A stretch of DNA of 64,000 nucleotides. Origin: Lachnospiraceae bacterium UBA2864 (GTDB taxonomy: Bacteria; Bacillota; Clostridia; Lachnospirales; Lachnospiraceae). The stretch covers positions 7,552 through 71,551 of the forward strand of contig DEFA01000022.1 of NCBI GenBank assembly GCA_002350525.1, read 5' to 3'. How positions within the stretch are numbered: the stretch's first letter is position 1; each line of letters starts with the position of its first letter. Both the position numbers and the translations under genes were made by a program. Shown in pieces: positions 1 through 7,691 of the stretch. The notes below the pieces were generated by a model, which was not told the DNA's origin, did no database searches, and saw only the letters and a program-made list of their open reading frames with translations.

Positions 1-1
1 C

Positions 2-130
2 AGAGATAACTATTCATCTTTAAGAGAACTCGTAAAGAGTCTGGGACTCAATGAGACAGAGATCAAAGAAAAGATAGCTTCTATAGGAATGAAGTACGAT
101 GAGAAGCTCAATCAGTTTATAGCCGGATAA
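2..130 (+). CDS. C-terminal end of an unidentified protein (partial)
   Basis: An open frame enters from the left edge and stops at TAA 128-130, giving about 42 residues. The tail is charged and probably helical, and ends in NQFIAG. It shows no motif I can assign to a family. It lies 43 bases upstream of the FeoA-FeoB gene on the same strand, so it may be the preceding gene of the same transcript. The start and most of the protein are outside the window, so no function is offered. Confidence that it is coding rests on the open frame, the amino-acid composition and the position. Confidence 0.55.
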   Translation, partial: RDNYSSLRELVKSLGLNETEIKEKIASIGMKYDEKLNQFIAG

Positions 131-173
131 ACTATAAAAAGTCCGGTAATATCAAGGGAGTTTATAACTGAAT

Positions 174-2573
174 ATGACATTACGAGAATTAAAGCCCGGT
201 CAGTCGGCTGTCATTGAGAGCGTCGGCGGAGAAGGGGCTACAAGGCAGCATTTCCTTGACATGGGTGTTATCCCGGGAGCGGAAGTGACGCTTATTAAGT
301 TTGCTCCTATGGGTGACCCTATGGAGCTCAGAATACACAGCTACGAGCTGACGCTCAGACTGTCTGAGGCAGAACAGATCGGAATAAGATTTGAAAAGAC
401 CGAGGATATGAGTAATGACGGAGATTCGCAGCTGAGTGAATCCGACAGGAGGAGTTCGGACAGGAAGAATGCCGGAAAAAAACATGGAAGGCACCATCAC
501 CATCCGGGACTTGGCGAAGGCGGTATTTTCCATGAGAAGGCAACGGAGAAGAAACTTCCGGAAGGAACTGTTCTTACCTTTGCTCTTGCGGGAAATCAGA
601 ACAGCGGTAAGACAACGCTTTTTAATCAGCTCACCGGCTCGAATCAGCATGTCGGAAACTTTCCGGGAGTTACGGTAGACAGAAAGAGCGGATCCATAAA
701 AGGAAAGCCTAATACGGAAGTAGTGGATCTTCCGGGAATATATTCACTGTCGCCTTATACAGATGAGGAGATAGTATCACGTCAGTATATAATCGGTGAG
801 AAGCCGAAGGGTATAATCAATATAGTAGATGCGACAAATATAGAGCGTAACCTCTATCTTACGATGCAGCTTATAGAGCTGGATATTCCGATGGTTCTGG
901 CGCTTAACATGATGGATGAGGTCCGCGGTAACGGAGGCTCTATAAAGATAAACGAGATGGAGGAACTTCTCGGAATTCCGGTTGTTCCGATATCCGCTGC
1001 GAAGAATGAGGGTGTAGATGAACTTATAAGTCATGCGCTCCATGTTGCAAAATATCAGGAGAGCCCTGGTAAGAAGGATTTCTGCGATGAGTCGGATCAC
1101 GGCGGAGCGGTCCATAGATGTCTTCACGGAATCATGCACCTCATCGAGGACCATGCAAAACGTGCGGATATACCTGTCAGATTTGCTGCCAACAAGATCA
1201 TAGAAGGCGATATGAGAGTTATAGATGCTCTGGATCTTTCGCAGAATGAGAAGGAAATGATAGAGCATATCATTATCCAGATGGAAGAGGAGCGCGGCCT
1301 TGACAGGTCGGCAGCCATGGCGGAAATGCGTTTCTCATTTATAGATAAACTTGTAAGAGAGACGGTAGTTAAGCCTGAGAAAAGCAAGGAAAGAGAAAGA
1401 AGCGAGAAGATAGATAAGATACTTACAGGCAAGTTTACAGCAATTCCCGCATTTATACTTATCATGAGTCTCGTATTCTGGCTCACATTTAATGTTATAG
1501 GTGCATGGCTTCAGGGACTTCTTGAGAGCGGTATAGATTTTATAGCAGGTAAGGTCGATGCGATTCTTACTGTATCGAATGTAAATGAAGTAGTGCACTC
1601 GCTTATCATAGACGGAATATTTAACGGAGTAGGAAGTGTTGTTTCTTTTCTTCCGATCATCATAATTCTTTTCTTCTTCCTGTCACTCCTTGAGGATACA
1701 GGATATATGGCGAGAATCGCTTTCGTCATGGACAGACCGTTAAGAAAGATCGGTCTCTCGGGAAGAAGTATAGTTCCGATGCTTGTCGGCTTTGGATGTT
1801 CTGTACCGGGAGTAATGGCGAGTCGTACGCTTCCATCCGAGAGAGACCGTAAGCTTACGGTGATGCTTATCCCTTTTATGAGCTGTACGGCAAAGCTTCC
1901 GATATACGGATTCTTCATAGCAGCATTCTTCCCGGGAAAGGGAGCGCTTGTCATGATAGGTCTTTATCTTCTCGGAATACTTACGGGTATTATAGTTGCA
2001 CTTATAGCAAAGGCGACGGCTTTAAAGGGTGAGGCGGTTCCGTTCGTTATGGAACTTCCGAATTACCGTATGCCGGGGGCGAAAAATGTACTTCAGCTCC
2101 TGTGGGAGAAGGCTAAGGATTTCCTTATGAAGGCTTTCACCATAATTTTTGTTGCGACCATTGTCATATGGTTCCTTCAGTCCTTTACACCGGGACTTGG
2201 AACGGCAGTGGATGCGGGCGACAGTATCCTGGCAAAGCTCGCCGGACTTATCGCACCGATATTTAAGCCGTTGGGATTCGGGGATTGGAGAATTGCGACA
2301 GCACTTATTACAGGATTTATAGCAAAGGAAAGCGTGGTTTCCACCTTATCCGTACTGTTCGGAAGTACAGAGACTATCGTTACGGTGATAAGTACAGCTG
2401 CTGCGGGAGCACTGCTTATATTCTGTCTTCTTTATACTCCGTGTGTGGCAGCCATAGCGTCGGTTAAAAGAGAGCTTGGCAGCCGATGGGCTTTAAGAAT
2501 CGTTCTGATCCAATGCGGCGTAGCGTGGATTGCTGCGCTTATAGCTTATGGAATATTCAGTATGGTATTTTAA
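174..2573 (+). CDS. feoB: Ferrous iron transporter, FeoA-FeoB fusion
   Basis: Imports Fe(II) across the cytoplasmic membrane, gated by a GTPase domain. Residues 1-75 form a FeoA (SH3-like) domain that is normally a separate protein. A linker at about 76-130 carries a His-rich patch (GRHHHHPG). The G domain follows: G1 GNQNSGKTT at about 140-148, G2 GVTVDRK, G3 DLPG at 185 and G4 NMMD at 245. The C-terminal half (about residue 415 onward) is a polytopic membrane domain with the typical FeoB Gate-type segments and a conserved GCSVPG. At 799 residues it is longer than stand-alone FeoB because of the FeoA fusion. AAGGGAG about 13 bases upstream supports the start. The His-rich linker may bind metal, but that is inference. 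Family assignment is very secure. Confidence 0.96.
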   Translation: MTLRELKPGQSAVIESVGGEGATRQHFLDMGVIPGAEVTLIKFAPMGDPMELRIHSYELTLRLSEAEQIGIRFEKTEDMSNDGDSQLSESDRRSSDRKNAGKKHGRHHHHPGLGEGGIFHEKATEKKLPEGTVLTFALAGNQNSGKTTLFNQLTGSNQHVGNFPGVTVDRKSGSIKGKPNTEVVDLPGIYSLSPYTDEEIVSRQYIIGEKPKGIINIVDATNIERNLYLTMQLIELDIPMVLALNMMDEVRGNGGSIKINEMEELLGIPVVPISAAKNEGVDELISHALHVAKYQESPGKKDFCDESDHGGAVHRCLHGIMHLIEDHAKRADIPVRFAANKIIEGDMRVIDALDLSQNEKEMIEHIIIQMEEERGLDRSAAMAEMRFSFIDKLVRETVVKPEKSKERERSEKIDKILTGKFTAIPAFILIMSLVFWLTFNVIGAWLQGLLESGIDFIAGKVDAILTVSNVNEVVHSLIIDGIFNGVGSVVSFLPIIIILFFFLSLLEDTGYMARIAFVMDRPLRKIGLSGRSIVPMLVGFGCSVPGVMASRTLPSERDRKLTVMLIPFMSCTAKLPIYGFFIAAFFPGKGALVMIGLYLLGILTGIIVALIAKATALKGEAVPFVMELPNYRMPGAKNVLQLLWEKAKDFLMKAFTIIFVATIVIWFLQSFTPGLGTAVDAGDSILAKLAGLIAPIFKPLGFGDWRIATALITGFIAKESVVSTLSVLFGSTETIVTVISTAAAGALLIFCLLYTPCVAAIASVKRELGSRWALRIVLIQCGVAWIAALIAYGIFSMVF

Positions 2574-2616
2574 AGAATTCACAAAAATCTTATTTTAAGA
2601 ATTCATAAAAATCCTG

Positions 2617-2645
2617 TTGTGAAGACAATTTTTTTATAGTACAAT
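2617..2645 (+). promoter_or_regulatory. Predicted sigma-A promoter of gpmI
   Basis: TTGTGA (2617-2622), a 17-base spacer, then TACAAT (2640-2645). This lies about 50 bases before the gpmI start in an AT-rich gap that begins after feoB. Found by eye only; no transcript data. Confidence 0.5.
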
Positions 2646-2695
2646 GATGCGGTTAGTGGATTTTAACATGCATTAAATATAAGAGGAGAAAAATC

Positions 2696-4288
2696 ATGAG
2701 TAAAAAACCTGTAGTTCTGATGGTTCTTGACGGATACGGACTTTCAGACAATCATGAAGCAAATGCAGTTTATATGGGTAATACACCTAATATGGATAAG
2801 CTGATGGCAGAGTGCCCGTTTCAGAAGGGCTATGCATCAGGTCTTGCAGTAGGTCTTCCTGACGGCCAGATGGGTAACTCCGAGGTCGGTCATATGAACA
2901 TCGGTTCGGGAAGAATTATATATCAGGATCTTACACTTATCACAAAATATATAGAAGACGGTGATTTCTTCAAGAACGAAGAGCTTCTTCGTGCAATCAA
3001 CAATTGTAAGGAAAACGGCAGTGATCTTCATCTCTGGGGACTTCTCTCAGACGGCGGTGTTCACAGCCACAATACACATCTTTATGCAATACTTGAGCTC
3101 TGCAAGAAAGAGGGATTCGGGAATGTTTACATTCATCCTTTCTTTGACGGAAGAGATACACCTCCTGCATCAGGTAAGGAATATCTTGAGGAACTCATTG
3201 CAAAGACTAAGGAAATCGGCGTAGGTAAGGTTGCTTCACTTTCGGGACGTTACTACGCAATGGATAGAGATAATAACTGGGATCGTGTTCAGAAGGCATA
3301 TGATTCACTTGTTACAGGCGAAGGTGTAAAAGCTACAGATCCTGTACAGGCTATGCAGGATTCTTATGATAACGGTGTAACTGATGAGTTTGTTCTTCCT
3401 ACAGTTATCACAGACGAAGCAGGTAATCCGCTGTCACTTGTTAAGGAAGGAGATTCCGTGATCTTCTTCAACTTCCGTCCTGACAGAGCTCGTGAGATTA
3501 CTAAGGCATTCTGTTTTACGGATGAAGATATCGCAGCACAGGATGGCGATGCGGATGATACAAAGTGCATCAAGTTCCTTAAGCGTGCTAACGGATATAT
3601 GCCTATTACATATGTATGTTTCAAGGATTATGATGAGACTATTCCTAACAAGTTCGTAGCATTTAAGAAGCAGGAGATCACAAATACCTTCGGTGAGTAT
3701 CTTGCAAAGCTCGGTCTTAAGCAGCTCAGACTTGCAGAGACAGAGAAATATGCACACGTAACCTTCTTCTTCAACGGAGGAATCGAGGAGCCGAATAAGG
3801 ACGAGGAGAGAATCCTTGTTAATTCACCTGCTGTAGCAACTTACGACCTTCAGCCGGAGATGAGTGCTCCTGAAGTAAGCGAAAAGTTAAATGCAGCTAT
3901 CAGATCGGGTGAGTATGATGTTATCATTATCAACTTCGCTAATCCTGACATGGTAGGTCATACAGGTGTTCTTTCAGCTGCTATCAAGGCTGTAGAGACA
4001 GTAGACAGCTGTGTAGGTACGGCAGTTGAGGCTGTTAAGGAAATGGACGGCGTACTCTTCATCTGTGCAGATCACGGTAACTGTGAGCAGATGATCAACG
4101 CTGAGACTGGTGAGCCGCATACAGCTCATACAACCAATCCGGTTCCGTTTATCCTTTACAACTATGATCCGGCTTATACACTTGCAGAGGGCGGAAAGCT
4201 CTGTGATATCGTTCCTACACTTCTTGAGGTTATGGGAGTAGAGCAGCCTGCTGAGATGACAGGTCATTCTCTTCTTGTAAGAAAATAA
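2696..4288 (+). CDS. gpmI: 2,3-bisphosphoglycerate-independent phosphoglycerate mutase
   Basis: Interconverts 3- and 2-phosphoglycerate in glycolysis and gluconeogenesis in the cytoplasm, using two Mn ions and a phosphoserine intermediate. The N-terminus VLMVLDGYG carries the first metal-binding Asp. The catalytic serine is Ser62 in GQMGNSEVGHM, the same number as in the Bacillus enzymes. Further metal ligands are in NFANPDMVGHTG and ADHGNCE near the C-terminus. At 530 residues it is slightly longer than the usual 510. AAGAGGAG precedes the ATG by a normal distance. It appears monocistronic, with its own promoter upstream and a new promoter at 4308 downstream. The next gene lies behind an apparent Mn riboswitch, which fits the Mn dependence of GpmI, although the two are transcribed separately. 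Confidence 0.97.
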   Translation: MSKKPVVLMVLDGYGLSDNHEANAVYMGNTPNMDKLMAECPFQKGYASGLAVGLPDGQMGNSEVGHMNIGSGRIIYQDLTLITKYIEDGDFFKNEELLRAINNCKENGSDLHLWGLLSDGGVHSHNTHLYAILELCKKEGFGNVYIHPFFDGRDTPPASGKEYLEELIAKTKEIGVGKVASLSGRYYAMDRDNNWDRVQKAYDSLVTGEGVKATDPVQAMQDSYDNGVTDEFVLPTVITDEAGNPLSLVKEGDSVIFFNFRPDRAREITKAFCFTDEDIAAQDGDADDTKCIKFLKRANGYMPITYVCFKDYDETIPNKFVAFKKQEITNTFGEYLAKLGLKQLRLAETEKYAHVTFFFNGGIEEPNKDEERILVNSPAVATYDLQPEMSAPEVSEKLNAAIRSGEYDVIIINFANPDMVGHTGVLSAAIKAVETVDSCVGTAVEAVKEMDGVLFICADHGNCEQMINAETGEPHTAHTTNPVPFILYNYDPAYTLAEGGKLCDIVPTLLEVMGVEQPAEMTGHSLLVRK

Positions 4289-4307
4289 ACAGGTATTAAA
4301 TCTCACC

Positions 4308-4336
4308 TTGACTGATATTTATATGTTTGTTATACT
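4308..4336 (+). promoter_or_regulatory. Promoter of the riboswitch-antiporter transcript
   Basis: TTGACT (4308-4313), exactly 17 bases, then TATACT (4331-4336), a near-consensus sigma-A promoter. A transcript from here would begin at about 4343, at the 5' edge of the riboswitch-like RNA. Confidence 0.75.
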
Positions 4337-4340
4337 CAAC

Positions 4341-4442
4341 ATGTTGAAAGGGAGTAGCAAGCATCATGTCACAGATATGTGGTGTCACGGAATCGTTATT
4401 CCGTATGGTGTAATATGGCTTCGTCAGATCGAGACAGATGTC
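4341..4442 (+). ncRNA. yybP-ykoY (Mn2+) riboswitch aptamer
   Basis: The leader between the 4308 promoter and the antiporter gene has the hallmarks of the yybP-ykoY family. GGGAGTAGC (4350-4358) corresponds to the conserved L1 segment. A hairpin ACGGAAT/ATTCCGT lies in the middle (about 4387-4404), followed by TGTAAT and TGGC (the consensus has UGUAAU..GGC), and then CGAGAC at about 4430-4435, the conserved L3 segment that forms the metal site. Known members sense Mn2+ and turn on exporters or other cation transporters. Here the aptamer is followed by a strong terminator (4465-4507) and then a cation antiporter gene, the expected arrangement for transcriptional control. Recognised by eye; a covariance search for Rfam RF00080 would settle it. 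Confidence 0.82.
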
Positions 4443-4464
4443 TCCGGAGTATATTGTAAATTGC

Positions 4465-4507
4465 GAGACTTTCACTGCGAATTACCGCGGTGAAAGTCTC
4501 TTTTTTT
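4465..4507 (+). terminator. Riboswitch expression-platform terminator
   Basis: A 15-bp hairpin (4465-4479 with 4486-4500, one T-G wobble, 6-base loop) is followed directly by seven T. It sits between the Mn-type aptamer and the antiporter start codon, so it is best read as the regulated terminator of the riboswitch rather than a gene-end terminator for gpmI. Confidence 0.85.
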
Positions 4508-4548
4508 ATCGGAACTAAGGTGAGTTTATCATTAAGAAGGAGATTTGT

Positions 4549-5550
4549 ATGTTGATACTGAACTTTCTGTTACTTGTGATAGGTTTTATCGGACTTATAA
4601 AAGGAGCGGACTGGTTTGTTGACGGAAGTGCCGGAGTAGCGAGAAAACTCAGAGTTTCGTCAGTTATTATCGGTCTTACCATAGTTGCCATGGGAACCAG
4701 TGCACCGGAGCTTGCGGTAAGTACGACGGCTGCTCTTAAGGGCTCCAATGAGATTGCTCTGAGCAATGTGGTAGGCTCCAACATCTTTAATCTTATGGTA
4801 GTTCTCGGTGTATGTGCGGTGATACATAAGGTGCCGGTGGATGGGATAATCATTAAGAGAGATTTTCCTTTTTCGATAGGAGCAATGATAATTACCTTTC
4901 TTGCAACGGGTTCATCTATCATTTTCACTTCGGAAAAGCTGACAAAGAATCCGGACAGCAGGTTCTCGATAGATATGGCTGATAATATAGGTATGGTTAC
5001 AAGACCTTTGGCCATAATACTTCTTGTCATTTTTTTCATATATATCGCACTTCTGATATATGATGCAAAGAAGCATCCGGAGGAGGAAGAAGAGACTCGG
5101 GCAATGTCATCGAAAAAGTGTTTGTTCCTTATACTTGTCGGCCTCACATTTATCATAGCGGGCGGACAGGCAGTCGTTCACAGTTCTCAGTATATAGCCA
5201 GATTTTTCGGAATGACAGAAACGCTTATAGGACTTACTGTAGTAGCACTCGGAACTTCACTTCCGGAACTTGTGACTTCAATCGTTGCGGCGAAAAAGGG
5301 TGAAACAGGATTGGCTATCGGAAATGTAGTCGGTTCCAATATATTCAATAACCTTTTGATACTCGGCGTATCGTCAACGATACATCCGATCGCTGTCAAT
5401 ACCGCATCTTTCTTCGATATGATAGTTCTTATACTTATGAGCTTTCTGGTACTGCTTCTTGTATTTCGGAAGAAAGAACTCGGACGTGCAGGAGGAGTAT
5501 TGATGCTTCTTTTATATACGTTGTATATGATCTTTGCAGCAATCAGATAG
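4549..5550 (+). CDS. Calcium/sodium antiporter family (YrbG-like) cation exchanger
   Basis: A membrane antiporter of the K-dependent Na/Ca exchanger family (CaCA superfamily), probably exporting a divalent cation in exchange for Na or H. It has two inverted alpha repeats: GTSAPELAVS with NVVGSNIFN in the first half, and GTSLPELVTS with NVVGSNIFNN in the second. About ten membrane segments are split by a charged loop (KKHPEEEEETR, near residue 185). The length of 333 is usual. AAGGAG precedes the ATG. It is alone behind a Mn-type riboswitch and terminator, so Mn2+ may be its physiological substrate. That is an inference from the leader; the family name usually implies Ca2+. A hairpin terminator follows at 5601. 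Confidence 0.9.
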   Translation: MLILNFLLLVIGFIGLIKGADWFVDGSAGVARKLRVSSVIIGLTIVAMGTSAPELAVSTTAALKGSNEIALSNVVGSNIFNLMVVLGVCAVIHKVPVDGIIIKRDFPFSIGAMIITFLATGSSIIFTSEKLTKNPDSRFSIDMADNIGMVTRPLAIILLVIFFIYIALLIYDAKKHPEEEEETRAMSSKKCLFLILVGLTFIIAGGQAVVHSSQYIARFFGMTETLIGLTVVALGTSLPELVTSIVAAKKGETGLAIGNVVGSNIFNNLLILGVSSTIHPIAVNTASFFDMIVLILMSFLVLLLVFRKKELGRAGGVLMLLLYTLYMIFAAIR

Positions 5551-5600
5551 AATTATCGGTTGATCTACAGTATAAATTGAAATGTAGATATATAAATATA

Positions 5601-5659
5601 GTTTACATAAACAGCGTCATGCCCGTGAAATAGGACAGAGACGCTGTTTTTATGTAAAC
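5601..5659. terminator. Intrinsic terminator after the antiporter gene
   Basis: An 18-base left arm (5601-5618) pairs with 5640-5659, which carries two extra T in the middle, giving a long hairpin with a short bulge and a T-rich 3' arm. It lies 50 bases after the antiporter stop and could work in both directions. Confidence 0.75.
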
Positions 5660-5704
5660 CACAAGACAAAATGTAAAAGAAAACAAGATAAATGTAATAT
5701 ATAC

Positions 5705-5733
5705 TTGACAAAATATCAGAAATAATGTATTAT
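5705..5733 (+). promoter_or_regulatory. Promoter of the membrane protein/HTH pair
   Basis: TTGACA (5705-5710), 17 bases, TATTAT (5728-5733), about 40 bases before the start at 5773. A near-consensus sigma-A promoter. Confidence 0.72.
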
Positions 5734-5772
5734 CTGTTTATCAAGTGAAGAATACCAACGGAGGTGTGGGTC

Positions 5773-6315
5773 ATGAATGGAAATAAGATAATTATATTAT
5801 CGGTGTTTGTGGTTGTCTTTGTGATTTTTGCAATTGTTTTCGGAAAGGGTATGCATAAAGACGGAAATGTTAAACCGAGGTATGATGAGAGACAGGCGGC
5901 TATCAGAGGCCGCGGATACATGTTCGCGTTTTATTCGATCATCATAGCTATGTGTCTGATTCCGATGCTGCTGCCTGATACGGCGATAGCTTTTCTGGGA
6001 GATACGATATATCTGATACCCCTTTTTGTCGGTCTTCCTATACATATAATGTACTGTGTATGGAATAACGCATATATAGAACTCAATCTGAACTATAAGT
6101 CCTGGGTATGTTATATGCTGTTTGTAGGAGTATTTAATATAGGACTTGGAATATGGGCAATATCCAGCGGAAGAATGATCGTGGACGGAGTGCTTCAGGT
6201 GAATATAGCGAATCTGTATCTGGGAATACTCCTATTCATTATCGTAATTGAAATTCTTATTAAGAATGCCATTGACGGAAGGGAGGAAGATGACGATGAA
6301 GAATCTGAAGCTTAA
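5773..6315 (+). CDS. Polytopic membrane protein paired with an HTH regulator
   Basis: A 180-residue protein with about five hydrophobic segments (residues 5-22, 48-66, 73-92, 113-130 and 145-162) and an acidic C-terminal tail rich in E and D. A short motif, YDERQ, follows the first helix. I do not recognise a characterised function. Proteins of this build next to a small Cro/CI-type regulator are common in Firmicutes and are often sensor or immunity-type modules, but that is general context. I chose ATG 5773 over GTG 5764 because GGAGGTG (5760-5766) then sits at a normal distance. Its 3' end overlaps the regulator gene by 20 bases, so the two are co-translated. Confidence 0.8.
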   Translation: MNGNKIIILSVFVVVFVIFAIVFGKGMHKDGNVKPRYDERQAAIRGRGYMFAFYSIIIAMCLIPMLLPDTAIAFLGDTIYLIPLFVGLPIHIMYCVWNNAYIELNLNYKSWVCYMLFVGVFNIGLGIWAISSGRMIVDGVLQVNIANLYLGILLFIIVIEILIKNAIDGREEDDDEESEA

Positions 6316-6490
6316 AGCAGCCCGGGCCGGAATGGATATGTCACAGGATCAGCTGGCGAAAGCAGTCGGTGTATCCAGACAGACGATCAACTCGATCGAA
6401 AAGGGAGACTATAATCCGACTATAAAGCTGTGTGTCAATATTTGCAAGGTGTTGGGGAAAACTCTTGATGAGCTGTTCTGGGAGGAATAG
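6296..6490 (+). CDS. Small Cro/CI-type HTH transcriptional regulator
   Basis: A 64-residue protein that is essentially one helix-turn-helix domain: LKAARAGMDMSQDQLAKAVG, then VSRQTINSIEKGDYNPTI, ending in LDELFWEE. This is the compact XRE form seen in many Firmicutes, where it represses its own operon and usually a neighbouring membrane protein. ATG 6296 is preferred over the longer frame because GGGAGGA (6281-6287) is 8 bases upstream; the in-frame ATG at 6290 is too close. It overlaps the preceding membrane protein gene. The next operon, an ABC transporter at 6666, has small palindromes in its leader (6572-6587 and 6603-6621) that could be its target; this is untested. Confidence 0.9.
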   Translation: MKNLKLKAARAGMDMSQDQLAKAVGVSRQTINSIEKGDYNPTIKLCVNICKVLGKTLDELFWEE

Positions 6491-6571
6491 CGAACGTATA
6501 AGATGAAATATTTGTCATTTACGACAGAAAAAATGCTTTTCACAACACATTTAATCATTTTGATTACATAT

Positions 6572-6621
6572 GGTGTATAAATACATCATGTGATAAATAT
6601 ACGCATGTCTTTTGGACATGC
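6572..6621 (+). promoter_or_regulatory. Two small inverted repeats in the ABC transporter leader
   Basis: GGTGTAT/ATACATC (6572-6587, near palindrome) and a perfect 7-bp hairpin GCATGTC/GACATGC (6603-6609 and 6615-6621) lie in the 175-base gap before the ABC ATPase gene. They may be operators or leader structure. There is no T run, so the second is not a terminator. No convincing -35/-10 pair was found in this gap. Confidence 0.4.
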
Positions 6622-6665
6622 TGCAGTAAATATTCCCAATATAAAAAGGATACGGAGGTTTTAAA

Positions 6666-7691
6666 ATGGGACTGGTTGTCAGAGATTTATTTAAGAAGTA
6701 TGGTGAAAAGGTCGTAGTCGATCACATAGGTTTTGAGATGGAAAAGCCGGGTGTATATGCCATGCTTGGTACTAACGGAGCAGGAAAGACCACTTCCATC
6801 AGAATGATTCTTGGAATGCTTGATAAGGACGGAGGAGAGGCCCTCTGGAACGGTGAGCCGCTCAACTTCGATACCTGTAATATCGGTTATCTTGCAGAAG
6901 AGAGAGGTCTTTATCCTAAGTATACACTTATGGATCAGATCAGATATTTCGGTGAATTAAGAGGCGTTTCCAAGAAGGACCTCGACGAAAGAATAGCATA
7001 TTGGGCTGAAAGACTTAAGGTAGAAGAATATCTCTTCCCTGAGAAGTTTGCGGAAAAGCAGGCAGCTTTGGAGGAAGAAGAGAGAAAAGCCCGCGGAGAA
7101 GATGTAGCAGCAAAGCCTGCCAGAGGAGCTGTTCAGAGAAAGAAGAAGGTTAAGCCTAAGACAGCAGATCAGCTTTCAAAGGGTAATCAGCAGAAGATCC
7201 AGTTCCTTATAGCTATGCTTTCGGATCCGGAACTTCTGGTACTTGATGAGCCGTTTTCAGGACTCGATCCGGTAAATGCTGATATCCTTAAGGAAGTAGT
7301 AAGAGAGCAGATTGCCGCAGGAAAGTACATCATCATGTCCAGCCACCAGATGGAGGTTGTTGAAGAGTTCTGTACAGATATCACTATCATGAACCGTTCA
7401 AAGGCGGTTGTTAAGGGTAACCTCAATGAGATTAAGAAGGCATACGGACGTGTAAATCTTACACTTAAGGTAGAGAAGGACGTAACGGATATAATTAATA
7501 AAACCGGTGTTGAGATAATTAATGAAAAAGAACATGAATATAAACTCAAGGTTACGGGAGATGAGCAGGCTAATACACTTCTTAAGAACCTTATAGAAGC
7601 CGGAGTAAATATTGTCAGATTCGATCTTTCAGAGCTTTCACTCCATGAGATCTTTGTAAGAGAGGTAGGTGAAGAAAACCGTGGCAAGTAA
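6666..7691 (+). CDS. ABC transporter ATP-binding protein, NatA-like
   Basis: ATPase subunit of an ABC-2 type exporter, acting with the two permeases that follow. Walker A GTNGAGKTT is at about residues 35-43, the signature is LSKGNQQK, Walker B is LLVLDEPFSGLDP and the switch His is in MSSHQMEVVE. The C-terminal 90 residues form the regulatory extension common in NatA/CcmA-type exporters. It has an unusual charged insert of about 40 residues (roughly 128-168) between the Q-loop region and the signature, rich in K, R, E and A. AGGAGG-type sites precede the start. The stop overlaps the permease frame by a few bases. The substrate is not predictable; NatAB homologues export Na or peptides. Confidence 0.93.
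   Translation: MGLVVRDLFKKYGEKVVVDHIGFEMEKPGVYAMLGTNGAGKTTSIRMILGMLDKDGGEALWNGEPLNFDTCNIGYLAEERGLYPKYTLMDQIRYFGELRGVSKKDLDERIAYWAERLKVEEYLFPEKFAEKQAALEEEERKARGEDVAAKPARGAVQRKKKVKPKTADQLSKGNQQKIQFLIAMLSDPELLVLDEPFSGLDPVNADILKEVVREQIAAGKYIIMSSHQMEVVEEFCTDITIMNRSKAVVKGNLNEIKKAYGRVNLTLKVEKDVTDIINKTGVEIINEKEHEYKLKVTGDEQANTLLKNLIEAGVNIVRFDLSELSLHEIFVREVGEENRGK

Noticed and set aside
4308..4493. 61-codon open frame between gpmI and the antiporter
   Set aside because: It starts within the promoter and runs through the riboswitch aptamer; the RNA reading explains the conservation of the segment.
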